Source of the DNA: Smallanthus sonchifolius
Lineage: Eukaryota > Streptophyta > Magnoliopsida > Asterales > Asteraceae
Length of the DNA: 64,000 bases
Direction: 5' to 3'
Assembly: GCA_023525975.1 (NCBI GenBank)
Contig: CM042035.1
Span: 34,811,001 to 34,875,000 of the forward strand
Under the pieces are notes generated by a model, which was given only the letters and a program-made list of their open reading frames with translations, did no database searches and had not been told where the DNA came from. The translations under genes and the position numbers were made by a program. Shown here piece after piece: positions 60,659-64,000 of this stretch (the first letter of the stretch is position 1; every line of letters begins with the position of its first letter).

Positions 60659-60660
60659 CT

Positions 60661-61115
60661 TGTAGGTCCAGGTAACTCAACTACTGATCAAACTCGTGAT
60701 ATGACGTTTCTATAATACGAAGTGCGGAATCCTTCGTATTAACGTTTGTATACTAATTGACAACTCAAACAACAAGTGTAAATAAACTTCTCGATTATAT
60801 TCCAAATAACAATGGTTACAGACTCAATCAGACAATTGTTTCTCTCTCAGATCGATCTCTGTTCTCCCCTGTCTAATGACTCTGTAACACATATATATAG
60901 AACCAAAACTGCTATAAGCGAACTTAGTCAAGTTCGCCTGAAACAGTCTAAGCGAACTTAACAAGTTCGCCTCTGTTAGAGCAGGCGAACTTAACAAGTT
61001 CGCCTCTAGGCTTACTAGTAAAAACACTTAGCAACTTTACAATTTCATAACAAAACATAAAGACACAAAATCTAACTATTACAAGCTTTTGTCATTACAA
61101 ATCTATGTCCTAACA
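60661..61115 (-). repeat. S1 5' LTR
   Basis: 455 bp, nearly identical to the 3' LTR except for the dyad array. TATATATA at about 60890-60900; dyads between 60918 and 61003. The duplication ATATA follows at 61116-61120. Confidence 0.95.
60890..61006 (-). promoter_or_regulatory. S1 5' LTR dyad array and TATA box
   Basis: Three full dyads (cores AAC, AAC, and a 4-base AGTC) directly upstream of the TATA box. This is the copy that would drive transcription of the element. Confidence 0.8.
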
Positions 61116-61424
61116 ATATAGAGGGTAGAAAATGATCATTAGGACATAATACACTCGCACTACTCATTTGTAACACTTAGCTCGATCAAATTGCTCTCTC
61201 ATTGTACTTATTTACCGAATTCAATAAGATCAAACAATGCAGCCCGACTTTAGTCGTCTCCCGAGGTTTTGTGTCGGAGATCCTCAAAGATCAAGGGCTT
61301 TTCTCGTAACTAATCGTGTTATTTCTGTATTTTTACTTCATTTTTACGCAAGATCATACAAGCATACTACCTCACATATAAAGTTTGGCTACTTGATTAT
61401 CCTTGTTAATTTTTGGTCAAAACA

Positions 61425-62095
61425 AAATTGTTCATCAATAATATCATATTAAAGCCTGGAATCGAAATCTTGAATATTAATATTAAACACATTTCGAAAA
61501 TATTAATGATCTCGGGTTTTATGAGATCAAAAAAGTGATATTTTAGTAAAACAGAAAACCGTGAAGGTTAAATAGAAAATGATTTTCTTATGGTTTTAAG
61601 TAGAACTTTGTTCTCCAATTTTAATTTCAGTGTAGGGAAAGAAACAAGAACTGATTTATCAACATCTGTTTTGATACCACATGTTGATCAGTTCTTGTAA
61701 CTATATAATGGAAAACATTATATTAAAATATACCTGCTAAGTTCACCGATGATAGGGAAGACAACATGATTTCTGATATGGATCGGGTTCCCGTTTATGG
61801 TGTACGATTAGGATGGCTTAGGTGAGTTCGTGAGAGCTCACGGTTTAGGAGAGAGAAGGACAAATTGTAAGTGGTGATACAATAGTCGATTAGTATATTC
61901 CCTCTAGTAATCTCTCTATTTGTATGTACACCCAAGGGGAAACCCATTAGTGGTCCATTAAGAGTAATTAAGTCAATCAGCTAATTACTAGTCATAGGTT
62001 ATTAAATAAATAAATAATTATATTTGATCATTTAATAATAAAATAAATAATTATAAGAGCCACATATTAAATCTCGTCTTACATAGTATGCTCCA
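61425..62095 (-). repeat. possible Ty1/copia leader and LTR
   Basis: On the minus strand ...CTGATCAACA, then TG and TGGTATCAAAACAG: an LTR end and a primer site matching initiator Met tRNA over only eight bases. The LTR would be about 61682-62095 (TGTCTGATTCAGG start), with promoter-like and pyrimidine-rich parts. 61425-61669 would be its leader, into which the Tat element inserted. Weak but consistent. Confidence 0.35.
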
Positions 62096-63562
62096 CCTGA
62101 ATCAGACATTACGCAAACTACGCATCAAAGATTATAAGCTTCCATAAATCTAACTCTTTGTTGCTGTATTCAACATCTTTTTAACAAAGGTAAATGATAG
62201 TAATCATCTCTGAAATATCTTTAATTTCACAAAATTACATTGTTTTGCACACACCCCAACCCCCCATAAGGTACGCATGATGTCTTTCTAATTTTGACAT
62301 GTTTATGAATAAATGAGTCTGAGTCGGTTGGGTTAGATTCATCTCTAACGTGTCAAATGGTTAAAATAGCGTAACAGGTCAAACGAGTTGAAAGTCACCG
62401 TAATTGAAACTTCATCAAAAGGATACTTTATTTCATGTGACGATATTGAAATGTTCATTGGTTTTAACTGTAAATTTGATTCTAGTTGCATCACCCGCAA
62501 TTAAAGGTGTCAAAATATGCGTAAAACTTGAAACTCTTTGTCTAAATTTAATTTATAACATTTAGAACAATCATGTTTATTTTTGGCTGGAAGTTCCTCA
62601 ACAAAAATGATGAAAGAATGCCAACGATCCCGAGTCTTTTACAAAAAAGAAAAATGAAACAATGGCCTTCATCGTGACACCATCTATCATCGTTGGTTTT
62701 GTTTTTTGTTTGCATTTGAAATTTCTAGCAAAGTTGTACTGAATATAAATCAGTTTTACATTTATGTTTCAGGTATATTCACACAAATTTAATGTGTATG
62801 GTGGAGAGAACAAAAACAGGTAATGTTGACTAATTTCATGAGTCTGCATATAGAAACATGAATCATGGTTATTTGATACATTGGGATTTTTATATTTTGA
62901 TACTAATGTTTCAAAAACCAAAAATTTCACTTTGGTATTGCAAACGAACATCAAATTCTATAAGAACATGTAAATAAATAATTTCATTATATTCTAGGTC
63001 ATGGACCTCAGTAAGTTCTGTAACCACATTGTTTGCGTCGCTTTACTGAATTCTAATTACTTTTGGTAACAAGGGAATGTTTAGCTTTACTAAATTCTAA
63101 TTATTTTTGGCTTTACTTGTTTGTATTCGCTTGGTGGACAGGTTTGGTTTTCACCAGAAATTGAAATGAAGAACCGTAAAATGGAGAACACTATGGCGGT
63201 GGTGAAGTGTCTCAACGATCTTTTGTTGCCGTCCTGATGTTAAGCCGTGTTAATCTTTATTTATTATCTACCTGTAAGGTATGGTTTTTTTTTTTTTTTT
63301 TAGCTTTTATGTGCTTCATTTGGTTCTTCACACTTGAGTTTTCTATGCAAGTGAAGCCATAGTTTATTAGGGCTTTTCATACTTTCATTTCCCAATGTCA
63401 CGATTTGTAGCGCGCTACTTTGTGGTTATAGATTCCACCGTGATGTGAAGCTAGCTGAAATAGATTCCACCATGAGGATTTTCCGCACAATGCTCACCAT
63501 AGAGAAATATCTATTTCTGCGAGTAGTTACACATTAAAACATGGAGATGTGGGGTTGTAATT
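62096..63562. other. unassigned DNA
   Basis: A+T-rich, no ORF above 61 codons, no repeat or RNA gene recognised. A short frame near 63169-63235 (MENTMAVVKCLNDLLLPS) might be a gene scrap. A 16-base T run lies at 63286-63301. Confidence 0.5.
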
Positions 63563-63732
63563 GTTGGAGGACGAATGGAAATACAACCACATGTATGTCT
63601 TTCCATCTCTTATGTTATTTGTGTTCGTTACTAAAACATTGATATTTGTTGGAGGACGAATGGAAATGCAACCACATGTATGTCTTTCCATCTCTTATGT
63701 TATTTGTGTTCGTTACTAAAACATTGATATTT
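63563..63732. repeat. 85-bp tandem duplication
   Basis: Two copies starting GTTGGAGGACGAATGGAAAT at 63563 and 63648, differing at about one base. A recent local duplication. Confidence 0.93.
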
Positions 63733-63762
63733 TCTCTGTTAATACATAACTTGGAAGCAGCA

Positions 63763-64000
63763 TGTCACACCCCGTCTCAGGCATCCCTTGGACGTGTGCG
63801 AGACCGATTGGTATCATTTGATTTCTTTGATTTCAGAGTTTTATAAAATACAGCGGAAGTCTTTTCAGAAGGATCTTTTCATCATTTGTCTCAACCTCAA
63901 CGGTTGTATTTGTAAATATCAAAACTCAGTTAGAAAACAAAAGCCTTGTATTTACTTTATAAACATAAGGTTTCAATATTAGATTACAAAATAAAGTTTG
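63763..64000 (-). repeat. chromovirus LTR end, cut by the window edge
   Basis: Begins TGTCACACCCCGTCTCAGG on the plus strand, the reverse of ...GGGGTGTGACA. No primer site precedes it, so it is the 3' LTR or a solo LTR of a minus-strand element. The word ACAGCGGAAGTC is typical of this LTR type. Confidence 0.65.

Larger units (their letters stand above)
47569..61115 (-). mobile_element. S1: complete Sirevirus-like Ty1/copia element, 13.5 kb
   Basis: Both LTRs, primer site, polypurine tract and a 5-bp duplication are present. Order on the minus strand: LTR, leader with palindromes, gag, protease-integrase-RT-RNase H, a 2.4-kb spacer, ORF3, tract, LTR. The LTRs differ by only about three substitutions outside the palindrome array, which differs in length. 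The size and third ORF fit Sireviruses. Coding regions carry at least seven lesions, so this copy depends on others to move. Confidence 0.95.
41534..61424 (+). mobile_element. Tat-type Ty3/gypsy element, 5' truncated, split by S1
   Basis: Begins inside gag coding DNA (no 5' LTR or primer site), runs through pro, RT, two RNase H domains and integrase to a polypurine tract and a 3' LTR (46621-47568 plus 61121-61424). S1 is inserted in the LTR. A second, archaeal-like RNase H after the first is the mark of the Tat lineage. Confidence 0.85.
46621..61424 (+). repeat. Tat 3' LTR, interrupted by S1
   Basis: TGTTAGCCGAAACTAACACC start; the right part (61121-61424) ends GGTCAAAACA. About 1.25 kb without S1. 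The insertion point is a TA run (TATTATATATATA) followed by GAGGGTAGAAAATG, which looks like the LTR's own TATA box. AATAAGATCAAAC near 61228 resembles a polyadenylation region. The exact right end is uncertain. Confidence 0.65.

Noticed and set aside
63169..63235. Host gene exon
   Set aside because: Only about 20 codons with no recognised family or splice context.

Overview
This is a repeat-rich stretch of plant nuclear DNA, about 65% A+T by eye, with no host gene, rRNA or tRNA that I can support. Nearly every base belongs to LTR retrotransposons nested in one another, plus one Helitron. The families present (Tekay-type chromoviruses with 2.2-2.8 kb LTRs, very large Sirevirus-like Ty1/copia elements with a third ORF, a Tat-type Ty3 element) and the N-terminus of the third ORF point to a large eudicot genome, most likely Asteraceae. 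That is inferred from family resemblance, not from a database match.

Layout. 1-8945 (+): chromovirus G1, entering through the end of its 5' LTR, with an intact gag-pol, an extra upstream ORF (ORF0) and a complete 3' LTR. 8946-11261 (-): 5' LTR and primer site of chromovirus A, into which G1 inserted. 11262-21528 (-): Sirevirus-like S2, whose ORF3 position holds a Ty3 integrase fragment that is itself cut by A. 21529-34683 (-): Sirevirus-like S3, split by S2 (in its gag) and by the complete chromovirus G2 (23098-33947, target duplication GCAAG, in its leader). 34684-36005 (-): Sirevirus fragment S4, which shares the 34280-34683 LTR with S3. 36006-41533: an LTR-like segment hosting a Helitron at 36314-40255. 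41534-61424 (+): degenerate Tat-type element whose 3' LTR is split by the complete Sirevirus-like S1 (47569-61115, minus strand, target duplication ATATA). 61425-64000: a possible copia LTR, unassigned DNA, an 85-bp tandem duplication and the edge of another chromovirus LTR.

Order of events read from the nesting: S4/S3, then S2 and G2 into S3, A into S2, G1 into A; independently Tat, then S1 into Tat. Only G1 keeps an open gag-pol. S1 has nearly identical LTRs but several stops and frameshifts.

The most interesting content is non-coding. (1) All three Sirevirus families carry arrays of a dyad-symmetric motif, GCGAACTT-NNN-AAGTTCGC, directly upstream of the LTR TATA box, in the gag leader and (S1, S2) in the long pol-ORF3 spacer. 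(2) The G1 LTR carries an unrelated six-copy dyad array, TCGCG-TAC-CGCGA. (3) The LTRs of G1, G2 and A share a splice-like block (AG|GTGAG ... CATGTTTCAG|GT) that predicts a 460-520 bp leader intron. (4) G1 gag is interrupted by a 99-bp intron-like sequence that restores the frame if removed. (5) A TAG followed by GGA separates gag from protease at the same place in S1 and S2. All functional readings are inferences from sequence.
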